Below are positions 15,785 through 26,872 of a DNA stretch of 64,000 nucleotides, one piece after another. The position numbers and the translations under genes are program-made. Numbering within the stretch: position 1 is the first letter of the stretch; each line of letters starts with the position of its first letter. The notes below the pieces were generated by a model. The model was not told the DNA's origin, did not search any database, and saw nothing but the letters and a program-made list of their open reading frames with translations. The stretch comes from Sutcliffiella horikoshii (GTDB lineage Bacteria > Bacillota > Bacilli > Bacillales > Bacillaceae_I), in contig NZ_VTEV01000003.1 in the NCBI RefSeq assembly GCF_008180725.1, positions 175,840-239,839 on the forward strand, given 5' to 3'.

Positions 15785-17320
15785 TTAAAATTGATAGATT
15801 GCAGAATATTTCTCTTCTAAGTATCTTACCAAATATTTTGCATCCAGTTCTTCTCCCGTCACTTTCACAATCAATTCGTTTGGAGAATAAAGTTTTCCAT
15901 ATTGATGGATATTCTCTCTTAACCACCCGCGGATTGCCATGAAATCTCCCTGTTCAATCTTGTCATAGAAATCAGGCATTTTCTTGATAAACGTATAGAG
16001 AATTTGCGCAGCATACAGATTACCCAGTGAGTAGGATGGGAAATATCCGAAACCACCAAAGGACCAGTGCACATCCTGAAGGACACCAAGCGTGTCTGTT
16101 GGTGGCGTAATTCCTAAATAATCTTCCATTTTTTCATTCCATACCTTTGGCAAATCCTTCACTTCATATTCCCCGGCAAATAAACCTTTCTCAATTTCAT
16201 AGCGAATCATGATATGAAGATTGTATGTTAGCTCATCTGCTTCCACACGAATGAAAGATGGATCTACTCTGTTAGTGGCAGCATAGAAATCTTCCAATGA
16301 GACATTTTGCAGCTGCTCCGGAAAATGTTCTTGTAAATCCTTATAAAAATAAGTCCAAAATTCTTTACTGCGTGCTACCATATTTTCTAAGAAGCGAGAT
16401 TGCGATTCATGAATACCAAAGGATGTCCCTCGTCGAATCACCCTTCCTTCAAATGCAGGATTAACTCCTTGTTCATACATTCCGTGTCCTGCCTCATGGA
16501 TGGTGCCAAAAATAGCTGAACGAACATTATCTTTTAAGTAGCGGGTAGTGATTCGAACATCTCCAGTATTGACAGATGAAGCAAACGGATGCACTGTTTC
16601 GTCCAAGCGACCGCCTTCCATATCAAATCCGATTAGAGGCAAAATATATTGATTAAATCTCTTTTGAGCTTCTATCTCATACTCCTGTGCGAAAATATCT
16701 TCTCTGGGTTGGGATTGTGAAGCTTTGATTTTATTTAAAATCTCTACACTTTTTTCACGAAGCTCTTTAAACAATGGATCAAGCTTCTCAACAGTCAATC
16801 CCGGCTCAAACTCATTTAGCATCGCATTGTATGGATGCCCTTCATAGCCATAATATTTACCAAACTTTTTCTTGAATGCCAGCACTTTTTCAAGAACAGG
16901 TGCGTAAGAGGCGAAATCATTCTTTTCACGTGCTTCTTCCCATGCCTCATTGGCATCATTAACAAGAATGACATATTCTTGATATTCATCTGCAGGGATT
17001 TTTATCGATTTGTCATAGTTATTTTTCCTCTCGCCTACACATGCTTTTGTCGCTTCATCCAACTGCTCCCAAACTTTTTCTTCTGTTAAGTATGTTAACA
17101 ATTCTCCCATTTCTTCTGAGATAGATAGTTTGAAAGCTTCAGTTGATAATGTTCCTCTTGCTTTTCCAAACAAGGAACGTCCTTTTTTAGGTGCTTTTGT
17201 TTTAGAATCCCAGCTAAGGAGCCCCAACACATCATTATAATGGCAAAGCTTCTCATCAAGCTTATTGAATGCATCCACTTTTTCTTGAACGTTTTTTTCT
17301 AATACAGGTACTGTAGACAT
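15785..17320 (-). CDS. ypwA: M32-family metallocarboxypeptidase
   Basis: A 511-residue cytosolic metallocarboxypeptidase of family M32 (Taq carboxypeptidase type), which removes C-terminal residues other than Pro from peptides. The zinc motif HEAGH is at about residue 273 (FGTIHEAGHGMYEQGVNPAF), followed by GIHESQSRFLENMVARS with the third ligand Glu, and the family motif VEADELTYNLHIMIRYEIE. The C-terminus has DVHWSFGGFGYFPSYSLGN. Length is normal for the family. In B. subtilis ypwA is elsewhere in the genome; here it sits between mccB and yrhC with its own terminator. Confidence 0.93.
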   Translation of the reverse strand: MSTVPVLEKNVQEKVDAFNKLDEKLCHYNDVLGLLSWDSKTKAPKKGRSLFGKARGTLSTEAFKLSISEEMGELLTYLTEEKVWEQLDEATKACVGERKNNYDKSIKIPADEYQEYVILVNDANEAWEEAREKNDFASYAPVLEKVLAFKKKFGKYYGYEGHPYNAMLNEFEPGLTVEKLDPLFKELREKSVEILNKIKASQSQPREDIFAQEYEIEAQKRFNQYILPLIGFDMEGGRLDETVHPFASSVNTGDVRITTRYLKDNVRSAIFGTIHEAGHGMYEQGVNPAFEGRVIRRGTSFGIHESQSRFLENMVARSKEFWTYFYKDLQEHFPEQLQNVSLEDFYAATNRVDPSFIRVEADELTYNLHIMIRYEIEKGLFAGEYEVKDLPKVWNEKMEDYLGITPPTDTLGVLQDVHWSFGGFGYFPSYSLGNLYAAQILYTFIKKMPDFYDKIEQGDFMAIRGWLRENIHQYGKLYSPNELIVKVTGEELDAKYLVRYLEEKYSAIYQF

Positions 17321-17408
17321 GATAATCCTCCTAGTAAAAATAGTATGAAAATTATGTATTATTTTTATATTATATCAGATTTTTACTAGAACGCTAACCA
17401 CCAGCCGC

Positions 17409-17443
17409 AAAAAAAGCCCTATAAGAGCAATGCTCTCATAGGA
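17409..17443 (-). terminator. Terminator of the yrrT-mccB operon
   Basis: On the minus strand CCTATGAGAGC pairs with GCTCTTATAGG around ATT, followed by GCTTTTTTT. It is located just after the mccB stop. Confidence 0.85.
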
Positions 17444-17455
17444 CCATAGGTCACT

Positions 17456-19517
<2,062 letters not shown>

Positions 19518-19550
19518 CTTTTATCCCCCCGCAGACATAACTTCCGTGTG

Positions 19551-20252
19551 TTAAGCGTTATTCAGCTCACTCAGCATATTCTCAATCAACATGGAAGAAT
19601 GCAATGCTGCTTTACTTAGGAATTGATCAAAACTGATATTGGATTCTTTTCCAGCAATGTCAGACAATGCACGAATTACCACAAACGGTACTTCAAACGC
19701 ATGACAAACTTGTGCAATTGCCGCCGCTTCCATTTCCGCAGCTTGCAGCTCAGGCATCTTTTCACGAACCGCTTCCACACGTACCGGATCATTCATAAAG
19801 GAATCCCCTGTTGCAATCAGTCCTTCGACAACCTGCATACCGCTCACATTTTCAGCCGCTTTTTTTGCTACAGCCATAAGCTTTGCATCTGCTTTAAATG
19901 CTGCCGGTAAGCCCGGAACTTGTCCGTATTCATATCCAAAAGCCGTCACATCCACATCATGATGACGAACTTCCGTCGAAATAACAACATCTCCAACATT
20001 TAATGCTGGCGAGAACCCACCGGCAGATCCTGTATTAATAACTACTTCAGGCTTGAAACGTTCTAAAAGTAAAGACGTACTAAGCGCCGCATTTACTTTC
20101 CCAATTCCTGATTTTGAAAGAACAACATCAACGCCATTCAATGTTCCTGTATAATATTCACAACCTGCAACAGTTGTTGTTTCCATACCTTCAATCTTTT
20201 CACGCATGATGGTTACTTCTTCTTCCATTGCTCCGATAATTGCTACTTTCAT
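19551..20252 (-). CDS. mtnN: 5'-methylthioadenosine/S-adenosylhomocysteine nucleosidase
   Basis: A 233-residue nucleosidase that removes adenine from MTA and SAH, feeding S-ribosylhomocysteine into homocysteine and cysteine recycling. It begins [20 protein letters not shown] with the catalytic Glu near residue 11, holds [40 protein letters not shown] (purine and ribose contacts), and ends with the acid Asp in [14 protein letters not shown]. Full length for the family. It sits between yrrT and mccA, as in B. subtilis. Confidence 0.95.
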   Translation of the reverse strand: MKVAIIGAMEEEVTIMREKIEGMETTTVAGCEYYTGTLNGVDVVLSKSGIGKVNAALSTSLLLERFKPEVVINTGSAGGFSPALNVGDVVISTEVRHHDVDVTAFGYEYGQVPGLPAAFKADAKLMAVAKKAAENVSGMQVVEGLIATGDSFMNDPVRVEAVREKMPELQAAEMEAAAIAQVCHAFEVPFVVIRALSDIAGKESNISFDQFLSKAALHSSMLIENMLSELNNA

Positions 20253-20330
20253 TATGAAATCCCTCTTTTCTTAATATGAGCGGCAGGAACATCCACCTCT
20301 TTAGAAAAGAGAACATGTAATGCCCACCTG

Positions 20331-20972
20331 CTATTGTTTCGTCGCTTCCATTACCCAGACAAAATGATTAAACCGTTGGTACTCCACTTCAAATCCATGC
20401 TTTTCAAAAATAGCTGTCAGGACATCTAGTGTTGTATAGTATTCAGTCTTTAAATCATTAGCAAGATTTAAAAACGTATGCTTTTCTGCCTGTTCAATTG
20501 TCGCTCTGTACGCCTCTTTATTTTCAAAGACCGTATCAGCAAATACTATTTTACCACCTTTATCAAGTAACTTTCCATAGTGCGCCACCGCTTCTTCCTT
20601 TTCTGCGTCCGTTAGATGGTGAAAAGCATACGTGCTGACAATGGATTTAATTGGTTCAGATGGTATTGGAAAGCTTAGAAAATCACCATCTTCAAGGCTG
20701 ACCGTTTTCGGAAGCTTTTCGGCAGCTTTTTCGCGCATCGTTTTGGAAGGCTCAATAGCAAAAACTTCATGGCCTTTATTAAGCAACTGCGCTGTGAGAT
20801 TCCCTGTTCCTACACCAAATTCTACGACAGGACTTAATGCCTTAGAGGCCACATCCTTCAAGATATCATCATATCCACGGAAAACCTCCGCATATTCTTG
20901 ATCCTTCCCGCTTACTGTCGCATCATAATAATTTGCCCAATCATTAAACAGTTCGACGAATTCACGTCCCAT
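20331..20972 (-). CDS. yrrT: SAM-dependent methyltransferase YrrT
   Basis: A 213-residue class I methyltransferase. Motif I is VVEFGVGTGNLTAQLL, followed by EVFAIEPSKTMREKA, VSLEDGDFLSFPI and SIVSTYAFHHLTDAEKEE. Its place as first gene of yrrT-mtnN-mccA-mccB links it to SAM and homocysteine recycling; its methyl acceptor is not known. A CymR-like operator lies immediately upstream at 20997-21026. Confidence 0.9.
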   Translation of the reverse strand: MGREFVELFNDWANYYDATVSGKDQEYAEVFRGYDDILKDVASKALSPVVEFGVGTGNLTAQLLNKGHEVFAIEPSKTMREKAAEKLPKTVSLEDGDFLSFPIPSEPIKSIVSTYAFHHLTDAEKEEAVAHYGKLLDKGGKIVFADTVFENKEAYRATIEQAEKHTFLNLANDLKTEYYTTLDVLTAIFEKHGFEVEYQRFNHFVWVMEATKQ

Positions 20973-20996
20973 AGATGATCACTCCACGAATAATTT

Positions 20997-21026
20997 ATAT
21001 AATTCCTATAAACATAGTATGTTTTA
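20997..21026 (-). promoter_or_regulatory. Probable CymR operator upstream of yrrT
   Basis: On the minus strand TAAAACATACTA is followed by TGTTT and ATAGGAATTATAT. The second part fits the ATNGGAATT half of the CymR consensus as I remember it from B. subtilis; the first part fits TAWWNCNT with one mismatch, and the spacer is one base longer. It lies 25 to 54 bases before the yrrT start, and cymR itself is in this window. Confidence 0.5.
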
Positions 21027-21179
21027 AAAAAATAACTGTTCTCAATCTAACACATGTTTCTATTTTCTTCAATGAAAATGTTTGGTAGGATATACTTAGA
21101 TAGTTGGTAGGAGTAGGGTTAGAGCAATTTCAAAAGGGCTACAAAACTATACGAAGTAAACCCGACGAAAGGACTTGGA

Positions 21180-21392
21180 ATGATGAACTTTGAATTTAGT
21201 TTATTGGAAGATAAAGTGGAATTCTTTGAAGCGCTTGATTTAAAGACGCTAGAGAAAAAGATAAATGAGCAAATTGATCATAATCGCGCCATTATGCTTG
21301 GGGTTCACTCCGTTTCTCATCAGATGCATGTGGATGAGGAAGGCAGACGTTTTTATAGTGCGGTCGTGCATTTTAGGTTGAAGGGAAAATAA
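21180..21392 (+). CDS. yrzA: DUF2536-family small protein YrzA
   Basis: A 70-residue soluble protein (MNFEFSLLEDKVEFFEALDL, IDHNRAIMLGVHSVSHQMHV, FYSAVVHFRLKGK) matching YrzA/DUF2536, which in B. subtilis also lies divergently upstream of yrrT. ATG 21180 has GAAAGGA six bases upstream; a second ATG follows at once. Function unknown. Confidence 0.85.
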   Translation: MMNFEFSLLEDKVEFFEALDLKTLEKKINEQIDHNRAIMLGVHSVSHQMHVDEEGRRFYSAVVHFRLKGK

Positions 21393-21456
21393 CTTCTGAT
21401 TTGTGTAACTTTATGGAAGACCAGTGCGTCTAGTAAGTTAGAAGGAGGCGGACTGA

Positions 21457-21942
21457 GTGCGTTTATTGGTTTTTGGTTTGGGTGTAGGGATGCTTTTAAT
21501 TTTGGCCGGATGCGCTGGGATGTCAGGAGCGGTTGACTCAGATCGGATGACACCACCCGAAGCTGTTGTGATAGTTGATGAAGATACATATGAAACGGTG
21601 CGAGGGAGCTACTGTTGGAGCAACAATCGTCAAGGAGTGTGTGAAGATCACTCAGGCTCTGTTGACCTATTGGCAGATAAAGAACCAATAATAGTAGCTC
21701 CAGGAGAGGAAATAACAATCGACATACCAGATGGACCGGAGCCTAGTGAATATTCGGTGGATTTTTCATTGACTAATCAATATGAGAACTTTGTTGTCTT
21801 GGCAGTTAACAACAAGTTCAGTGCACCAACGGAAGAGGGTCTCTATTACTTCTCCTACTTTGCAAGGTGAAAAAATAAAGCATATGACGGAGATGCCTAC
21901 TACGCATTTCTAATTGAAGTGGACGAAAGCGCTCGAGAGTGA
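21457..21942 (+). pseudogene. Small lipoprotein gene with an in-frame TGA near its end
   Basis: GTG 21457 follows AGAAGGAGG. The product starts with a lipoprotein signal (GVGMLLILAGCAG) and a beta-rich domain with two cysteines (GSYCWSNNRQGVC) and EEITIDIPDGPEPSEYSVDF. The frame stops at TGA 21868-21870 after YFSYFAR, but the same frame continues for 23 codons with well-formed sequence (KNKAYDGDAYYAFLIEVDES) to a second TGA at 21942, just before the terminator. A TGG-to-TGA change in a Trp codon explains this best. The shorter 137-residue product may still be made. Family not recognised. Confidence 0.6.
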
Positions 21943-21952
21943 GCGTTTTTTT
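21930..21952 (+). terminator. Terminator of the lipoprotein gene
   Basis: CGCTC and GAGCG flank the loop GAGAGT, followed by eight T residues. It overlaps the second stop codon of the interrupted lipoprotein gene. Confidence 0.7.
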
Positions 21953-22158
21953 TAGTAGTAGAGAATTGTAGCTGATAAAAAAATAAAACCCGATAGCAAA
22001 TATATGTATCCATAGATATTGTTCTTGTTTCTTAACTGATTGATTGCGAACAAAATCAACCCTAAACTTAATAAAAGAACCGCAGATGTAAGATGGAAAA
22101 AGACAATGATGATAGATGCAATTGCAAAAAGCAACCCTAATTTGTTGAACATATTCAT
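21952..22158 (-). CDS. Small DUF3953-type membrane protein
   Basis: A 68-residue, very hydrophobic protein with two or three membrane helices (LLFAIASIIIVFFHLTSAVL, LGLILFAINQLRNKNN, YLLSGFIFLSATILYY). An AGGAGGC site precedes the ATG; the second Met (22152) is also possible. The pattern fits the DUF3953 family of Bacillus. Function unknown. Confidence 0.7.
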   Translation of the reverse strand: MNMFNKLGLLFAIASIIIVFFHLTSAVLLLSLGLILFAINQLRNKNNIYGYIYLLSGFIFLSATILYY

Positions 22159-22219
22159 GTGTGTATAGCCTCCTTTAAACTCCTAGTATTTAATATACGT
22201 TTTTATTTTGGTGGAAGTT

Positions 22220-23185
22220 TCATAGAAAGTATCTCCTATTTTTAAAGCTTCCCTCAAAATTTAACCCCATAGAAACTAAATACTTTGATGTAACTGAAGC
22301 AGAAGGTAAATTAAGATAACTTCTTAATTCCCTGTTGTTGATCGTCTCTCCTATTAACAGTTTGTAATCTGTAATCGCCTCTAAATGCGCAGTCTTAGAA
22401 TAAGCGCTACACATTTGACAACCCCAAACTCCCCTTTTCCTAATCATAGGGGCAGATAAACACACTGTACAGATTACACCTGTTATCAGTTCATTAGCAC
22501 TTATATTATAATGGTTTAGGAGTAGGAATTGATCTGGCGTATGCTTTTTTATGAGTGTCCTAGAGAGTTTATGGAGGTCTTTAGTACTTAACATGAAGTT
22601 TCCTCTAAAGATATTTTGATCAATCTCTTTCAAGCGATTGGGCAAGTTGGTATGGAATGTGACTTTTTTTGTAATAGAAGGAGTTGTCTTTGTGAGGGCG
22701 GCGTTATTGTGAGTCAGTACAATTAAACTTACGATAGGAATTGGAGGAAAACCATTCTTTTCTAACCAAAGGGAAAGCTGATGTCGTTGCCTGGAAATCT
22801 GTGAAATAGGATCTCCTAGTTTTTCAATATCATCGCTACCTGGCAAATGTCTTAAAAGCTGGTTAGCACTTTCATCAAATTCCAACTTACCAGACATATA
22901 TTTTGAATCGAGGATAATGCAATGTGTTGGCGCTAGCAATAAACTATCCATTTGAAAATATCTTCTTTTTGGGTCTTCTAGTCTGAGACTATTAAGAATT
23001 AAATAGTTATCATTAGGCAGAAAAGTTAAGAAATAATCTAACGCCTCTTCTCCTTTGTGACCGTAAGACAATTTACCGTGTTCTTGCTCTAATATGGGAT
23101 ACTTTGGATGACTTTTAGGAACTCTTCGCATCCCAGCTTCATGGGTCAGTAATTTATGAGATTTTTCTCGTTGTTTTTTTATCAT
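22220..23185 (-). CDS. NERD-domain (nuclease-related) protein
   Basis: A 321-residue protein with an N-terminal NERD domain at about residues 40 to 165: YGHKGEEALDYFLTFLP, then a PD-(D/E)XK-like core with RRYFQMDSLLLAPTHCIILD and DSKYMSGKLEF. The C-terminal part has a four-Cys zinc-binding segment (VICTVCLSAP and WGCQMC) and a final HTH-like stretch. NERD proteins are predicted nucleases or DNA-processing factors; no partner gene is nearby. Six 21-bp direct repeats lie 120 to 250 bases upstream of its start. Confidence 0.8.
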   Translation of the reverse strand: MIKKQREKSHKLLTHEAGMRRVPKSHPKYPILEQEHGKLSYGHKGEEALDYFLTFLPNDNYLILNSLRLEDPKRRYFQMDSLLLAPTHCIILDSKYMSGKLEFDESANQLLRHLPGSDDIEKLGDPISQISRQRHQLSLWLEKNGFPPIPIVSLIVLTHNNAALTKTTPSITKKVTFHTNLPNRLKEIDQNIFRGNFMLSTKDLHKLSRTLIKKHTPDQFLLLNHYNISANELITGVICTVCLSAPMIRKRGVWGCQMCSAYSKTAHLEAITDYKLLIGETINNRELRSYLNLPSASVTSKYLVSMGLNFEGSFKNRRYFL

Positions 23186-23308
23186 TTTACCCCTCCTTTT
23201 TGTCGATTCTTGTTATTTCTCTGTGCGAAGGGTGGTTTCCTGCTAAAAAGTGGATATTTTTTTAAGAAGTTTAGTCACCCGCTTTATGCAGAGATTGTCT
23301 TTTGATCA

Positions 23309-23433
23309 ATACTGTCGGAAAACACTCATTTACTGTCGAAGTCAGGGTAAATACAAGCGAAAAATTACGAAATACTGTCCCAAATTTTAAAATACTGTCC
23401 AAACAAAGATAAATACATGCCAAACGACAAACT
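23309..23433. repeat. Six near-perfect 21-bp direct repeats upstream of the NERD gene
   Basis: Units start ATACTGTC or a variant at 23309, 23330, 23351, 23372, 23392 and 23413, a spacing of 21, 21, 21, 20 and 21 bases. Consensus (A/T)TACTGTC(G/C)nAA. About two helical turns separate the units, so they face the same side of the DNA. No gene is credible in the 430 bases around them. Confidence 0.7.
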
Positions 23434-23556
23434 CTATCAAAGTTTGACATCTCTATATCTTGCCTGGTAATCTCACCATGCAACCCATTCCCCTCCCCCA
23501 CCAAAAGCCCTTCAACACTTCAATCCCTTGACCTCTCCCCCCAAGTTCAAACCCAC

Positions 23557-23589
23557 AAAAAAAAAGACCCACCCCCAATGGGATAGGTC
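23557..23589 (-). terminator. Terminator of yrrS
   Basis: On the minus strand GACCTATCCC pairs with GGGGGTGGGTC around ATT, followed by nine T residues. Confidence 0.85.
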
Positions 23590-23614
23590 CTCCACCTTTA
23601 TAAAAATCACATTC

Positions 23615-24313
23615 TTATAATGCCTTAACCTGCTCCACCTTAGTTGGTTTCCAACCTTTGTTGGTTACCCACTCCAAATAAACTTTGAAGTTCTCGCCGG
23701 TGGATTTGTTTTTGATGGACGCTACAGATAAGTGCTCGCTGCCGCCATTACCTAGGAAGTACAATGTGTAATCCCCGCTTTTCAAACGGGTAGCAGCTTC
23801 CACGGCTTTCAGCTTTTCATTCCAATCTACATGACCTTCTTCATAGACGGAGGTATGTGGTTCAGATTGGGAAGTTCCAACTGGTCCCCATCCAGGATTG
23901 GTCATCGTTTTGATGACATTTGGGTCATCGGAGTTTTCGGAAACCTCTGTCTCGGAATCGTCAGCTTCTTCGGCTTCTTCCTCTTTTTCCTTTTCCTCTT
24001 TCTCCTTTTCTTTCTCAGCGGATTCTTCCGCTTCCTCAGATTCTGCTTCTGTTTCTTCCTCGTCAGTTGGAGCAGCTTCCTCGGATTCTTGCTCTGCTTC
24101 GTTCTCTTCTGTTTCACTTAATTCCTGTTCCCCTGTAGCCAGCTGATTTTCGTTATCTGTAGCTGGGTCATTCTTTCCGAAGAACAAGGAGGAAGCAAGA
24201 ACGACGATAAATATGAATACAACACCAATCAGGATGTTCAAGATCATGTTTGTTTTTTTGCGTTTGGTTGTTCGGCCGTAACGTGAGCCACCTTTGTTAA
24301 AGTCTAAAGACAC
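23615..24313 (-). CDS. yrrS: YrrS-family membrane-anchored protein (DUF1510)
   Basis: A 232-residue bitopic protein: cytoplasmic basic start (RYGRTTKRKKTN), one membrane helix at about 23-45 (ILNILIGVVFIFIVVLASSL), a very acidic Glu/Ser-rich linker to about residue 130, and a C-terminal extracellular DUF1510 domain (NPGWGPVGTSQSEPHTSVYE, YTLYFLGNGGSEHLS, KVYLEWVTNKGWKPTKVEQV). It is next to pbpI as in B. subtilis, which suggests a cell-wall or sporulation role, but no activity is known. It lies 94 bases after pbpI and has its own terminator. Confidence 0.9.
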   Translation of the reverse strand: MSLDFNKGGSRYGRTTKRKKTNMILNILIGVVFIFIVVLASSLFFGKNDPATDNENQLATGEQELSETEENEAEQESEEAAPTDEEETEAESEEAEESAEKEKEKEEKEKEEEAEEADDSETEVSENSDDPNVIKTMTNPGWGPVGTSQSEPHTSVYEEGHVDWNEKLKAVEAATRLKSGDYTLYFLGNGGSEHLSVASIKNKSTGENFKVYLEWVTNKGWKPTKVEQVKAL

Positions 24314-24406
24314 GACAGTCCCTCCTAGTCAAAGCCATATATAGTATAATTACAATAGCTTATTGTACCATCAATACTATAAAAAGCACAGTGAAAAGGA
24401 TTGCCA

Positions 24407-26182
24407 TTATCTTTCTTGGTTTTCCCAATTGTATATTTCTTCGACCATTTTGGAGTACACAGATGAGACATTGTTCTCATCGACCACGTCTAATTCAACC
24501 ATTACCATGGCATATTTAGGACTTTTGATTGGAAAATAACCTGCAAACCACCTATTTAATAATTCCCGATCATCTTCCGTACGTTTTCCCGTCTGGGCCG
24601 TACCGCTTTTTCCGGCAACTTCGTAAGAAAGTCCGTTCATCCTCCAACCTGTCCCTGTTTCCCCTGCCACTACTTCTCTAAGCAAGTGCTGAAGTTGCAT
24701 AACGGTATAGGATGATAGTTTCTCAATATCTCTATCATGGTCAGGAAAAGAAAATAATGTTGTTCCGTTTTTGTAAAGGATGTCGCTCACTAGCTTCACT
24801 TCCTTAGATTCTCCACCACGCGCTATGGTTGCCATCATATTTGCCACAGCGAGCGGAGTTACCTTGACATCTTTTTGCCCAATAGATGTCTGGGCCACCG
24901 CGAGGGGAACTCCTTTATCTTCGTCGTTATCCCAAACCACATTCTCTTTTTCACGAGGGATTTGCACAAAATCATTAAAGCCGAACATATCTCCCTTCCA
25001 TCCAACGGTTCCTGTTAACCCCAACATGGTTGCATACTTATCCAATGTATCTTTATCTTTTTCCACCAACAACTTCCCGATCTCACCAAATGTATAGTTA
25101 CAACTTTGGGCAAAGCTAGCTTCGAGATTGATCGTACCCATACGCTTCTTTTCATCCTCGAGCAGATCTCCTCTAATATCCAAATCACAATTAAACACCA
25201 TTTCATTATCCACTAGGTTCTCCTCGATTGCCGCTGCCGTTACGACTGTTTTGAAAACAGATCCAGGAAAATGAGGTTCTAGCATGAAGTTATGTGCACC
25301 CGTCCCCTTTGTAGGATTTTCAGGGTCCACCGATGGTTTTGACACCATTGCCACTACTTCATTTGTCTCAATATCAATCACTACCAGCCCGCCCTTTTTC
25401 ACCTGATATTCATTGAGCGTTTTTTCTGCCAGCTGCTGAATGTTCTTGTCAAGGGTCGTTTGGACAGAAAGAGGATAATAGGGATTGGACGGAGACATAT
25501 ACCGGACATCAATTCCAAATAACGGTCCGCCAAAACGATCGACATGATAGAGTAACTTTGTGGAGCCTTCAGGCAGGATGATTTCATCGAATGCCTCTTC
25601 TAAGCCGGAGACCCCAATTGGCGTATGTGGGGAATAGTTTTCTTTCTCCACCTTGTCGGCATAACGCTTCATAAATGTCTCGGCTTTCTCACCAGTAACA
25701 CCAATAACGTGTTCTGCCGTTTTTTCATTCAGTTCAAACTGGCGATACAGTGCGACTATCCCCGGATATTCAAGGTCGTTAATTTGTTCCATTTTCTCAT
25801 CAGTTAGACTTTCTGATAAAACGACTGGTTTTTCCGCATCTGCAAGCAGGCTGTCAATCTCGGATGCATTCATCTCCAAAATACCAGCTAGTTCATCCTT
25901 TGGCCAATCAAGCCCATTCAGGAATGGAAATAAGATGACACTTGGAAAATAGTCGTGAGTTAGCGGCAGGCCATTACGGTCGATAAATCTGCCACGGCCT
26001 TCATCAATCACTAGAGACTGCGTTCTCTGTTTGACGCTTGCTTCAATTAGATTTATATGTTGATCGGTAAAAGATTCTGTGCTGATTAGCTGCACTTGAA
26101 CAAGCCTTCCGATAAGCAGGCTTAAGAGCAGCACGACACAGATACCGAGTTTATTGATTCTCCCTTTTATTAACCGTTGCAT
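24407..26182 (-). CDS. pbpI: Class B penicillin-binding protein PbpI
   Basis: A 591-residue transpeptidase that cross-links peptidoglycan. After one membrane helix (about 12-28) there is a dimerisation domain, then the transpeptidase with SxxK in PGSVFKTVVTAA at about Ser308, SxN in SCNYTFGE, and KSGTAQTGKRTE at about residue 523. ATG 26182 is used because GAGGTG lies seven bases upstream. That ribosome site is inside the 3' arm of the greA terminator. The gene order pbpI-greA-udk matches B. subtilis, where PbpI (PBP4b) is expressed in sporulation. Confidence 0.92.
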   Translation of the reverse strand: MQRLIKGRINKLGICVVLLLSLLIGRLVQVQLISTESFTDQHINLIEASVKQRTQSLVIDEGRGRFIDRNGLPLTHDYFPSVILFPFLNGLDWPKDELAGILEMNASEIDSLLADAEKPVVLSESLTDEKMEQINDLEYPGIVALYRQFELNEKTAEHVIGVTGEKAETFMKRYADKVEKENYSPHTPIGVSGLEEAFDEIILPEGSTKLLYHVDRFGGPLFGIDVRYMSPSNPYYPLSVQTTLDKNIQQLAEKTLNEYQVKKGGLVVIDIETNEVVAMVSKPSVDPENPTKGTGAHNFMLEPHFPGSVFKTVVTAAAIEENLVDNEMVFNCDLDIRGDLLEDEKKRMGTINLEASFAQSCNYTFGEIGKLLVEKDKDTLDKYATMLGLTGTVGWKGDMFGFNDFVQIPREKENVVWDNDEDKGVPLAVAQTSIGQKDVKVTPLAVANMMATIARGGESKEVKLVSDILYKNGTTLFSFPDHDRDIEKLSSYTVMQLQHLLREVVAGETGTGWRMNGLSYEVAGKSGTAQTGKRTEDDRELLNRWFAGYFPIKSPKYAMVMVELDVVDENNVSSVYSKMVEEIYNWENQER

Positions 26183-26216
26183 AAAAAAACACCTCATCAA
26201 CATTGTTGACGAGGTG
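26183..26216 (-). terminator. greA terminator overlapping the pbpI ribosome site
   Basis: On the minus strand CACCTCGTCAACA pairs with TGTTGATGAGGTG, followed by seven T and then the pbpI ATG. The GAGGTG used as pbpI ribosome site is the last part of the stem. Confidence 0.85.
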
Positions 26217-26236
26217 CCGCTGTTTTAATCAGCTTG

Positions 26237-26710
26237 TTATTTTACAGAAACAATCTTCACGTTCATTTCTCCGCCTGGAGTTTGGATGGTTACTTCATCG
26301 TTTACGCGTTTGCCCATTAGGGAACTTCCCATTGGGGATTCGTTCGAGATGTTACCTTCGAACGGATCAGCCTCTGCGCTACCTACGATGGTGTAAGTTT
26401 CTTCTTCGCCGTCTGGCAGTTCAACAAATGTTACCGTTTTCCCAAGGCCTACTGCGTCTGTATCCTTGTCTTCTTGGATGATTTTTGCGTTGCGGACCAT
26501 TTGCTCAAGAAGCGTGATGCGTCCTTCTACGAATGCTTGCTCTTCTTTTGCAGAATCGTACTCGGAGTTCTCAGAAAGGTCTCCGAAGCTGCGTGCTATC
26601 TTAATACGTTCCACTACTTCTTTACGTCTTACGGATTTTAAGTGTTCTAATTCTTGTACAAGCTTGTCTTTCCCAGCTTGTGTCATTGGATATACTTTCT
26701 CTTGTGCCAT
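26237..26710 (-). CDS. greA: Transcription elongation factor GreA
   Basis: 157 residues, the usual GreA length. The N-terminal coiled coil carries the acidic tip ([20 protein letters not shown]) that enters the RNA polymerase secondary channel and promotes cleavage of backtracked RNA. The C-terminal FKBP-like domain includes [20 protein letters not shown] and [20 protein letters not shown]. It is followed by a strong terminator that overlaps the pbpI translation start. Confidence 0.97.
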   Translation of the reverse strand: MAQEKVYPMTQAGKDKLVQELEHLKSVRRKEVVERIKIARSFGDLSENSEYDSAKEEQAFVEGRITLLEQMVRNAKIIQEDKDTDAVGLGKTVTFVELPDGEEETYTIVGSAEADPFEGNISNESPMGSSLMGKRVNDEVTIQTPGGEMNVKIVSVK

Positions 26711-26872
26711 GACTTTTCACTCCTTCTAGTAATTGCATTCCCCAATTTACGTTGTATCTTTATGGCAATATGGTTCAAAGCCTATGTAAATGTGGAAAAA
26801 GATGTACCCATTAAATGGAATACATCGTCGCTCCTTCCACAATTGGAAAATTCTCTAGCTTCTCATATGTTA

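Noticed and set aside
23271..23504. 77-codon minus-strand frame
   Set aside because: It runs through the 21-bp repeats, has no ribosome site and no protein-like composition.
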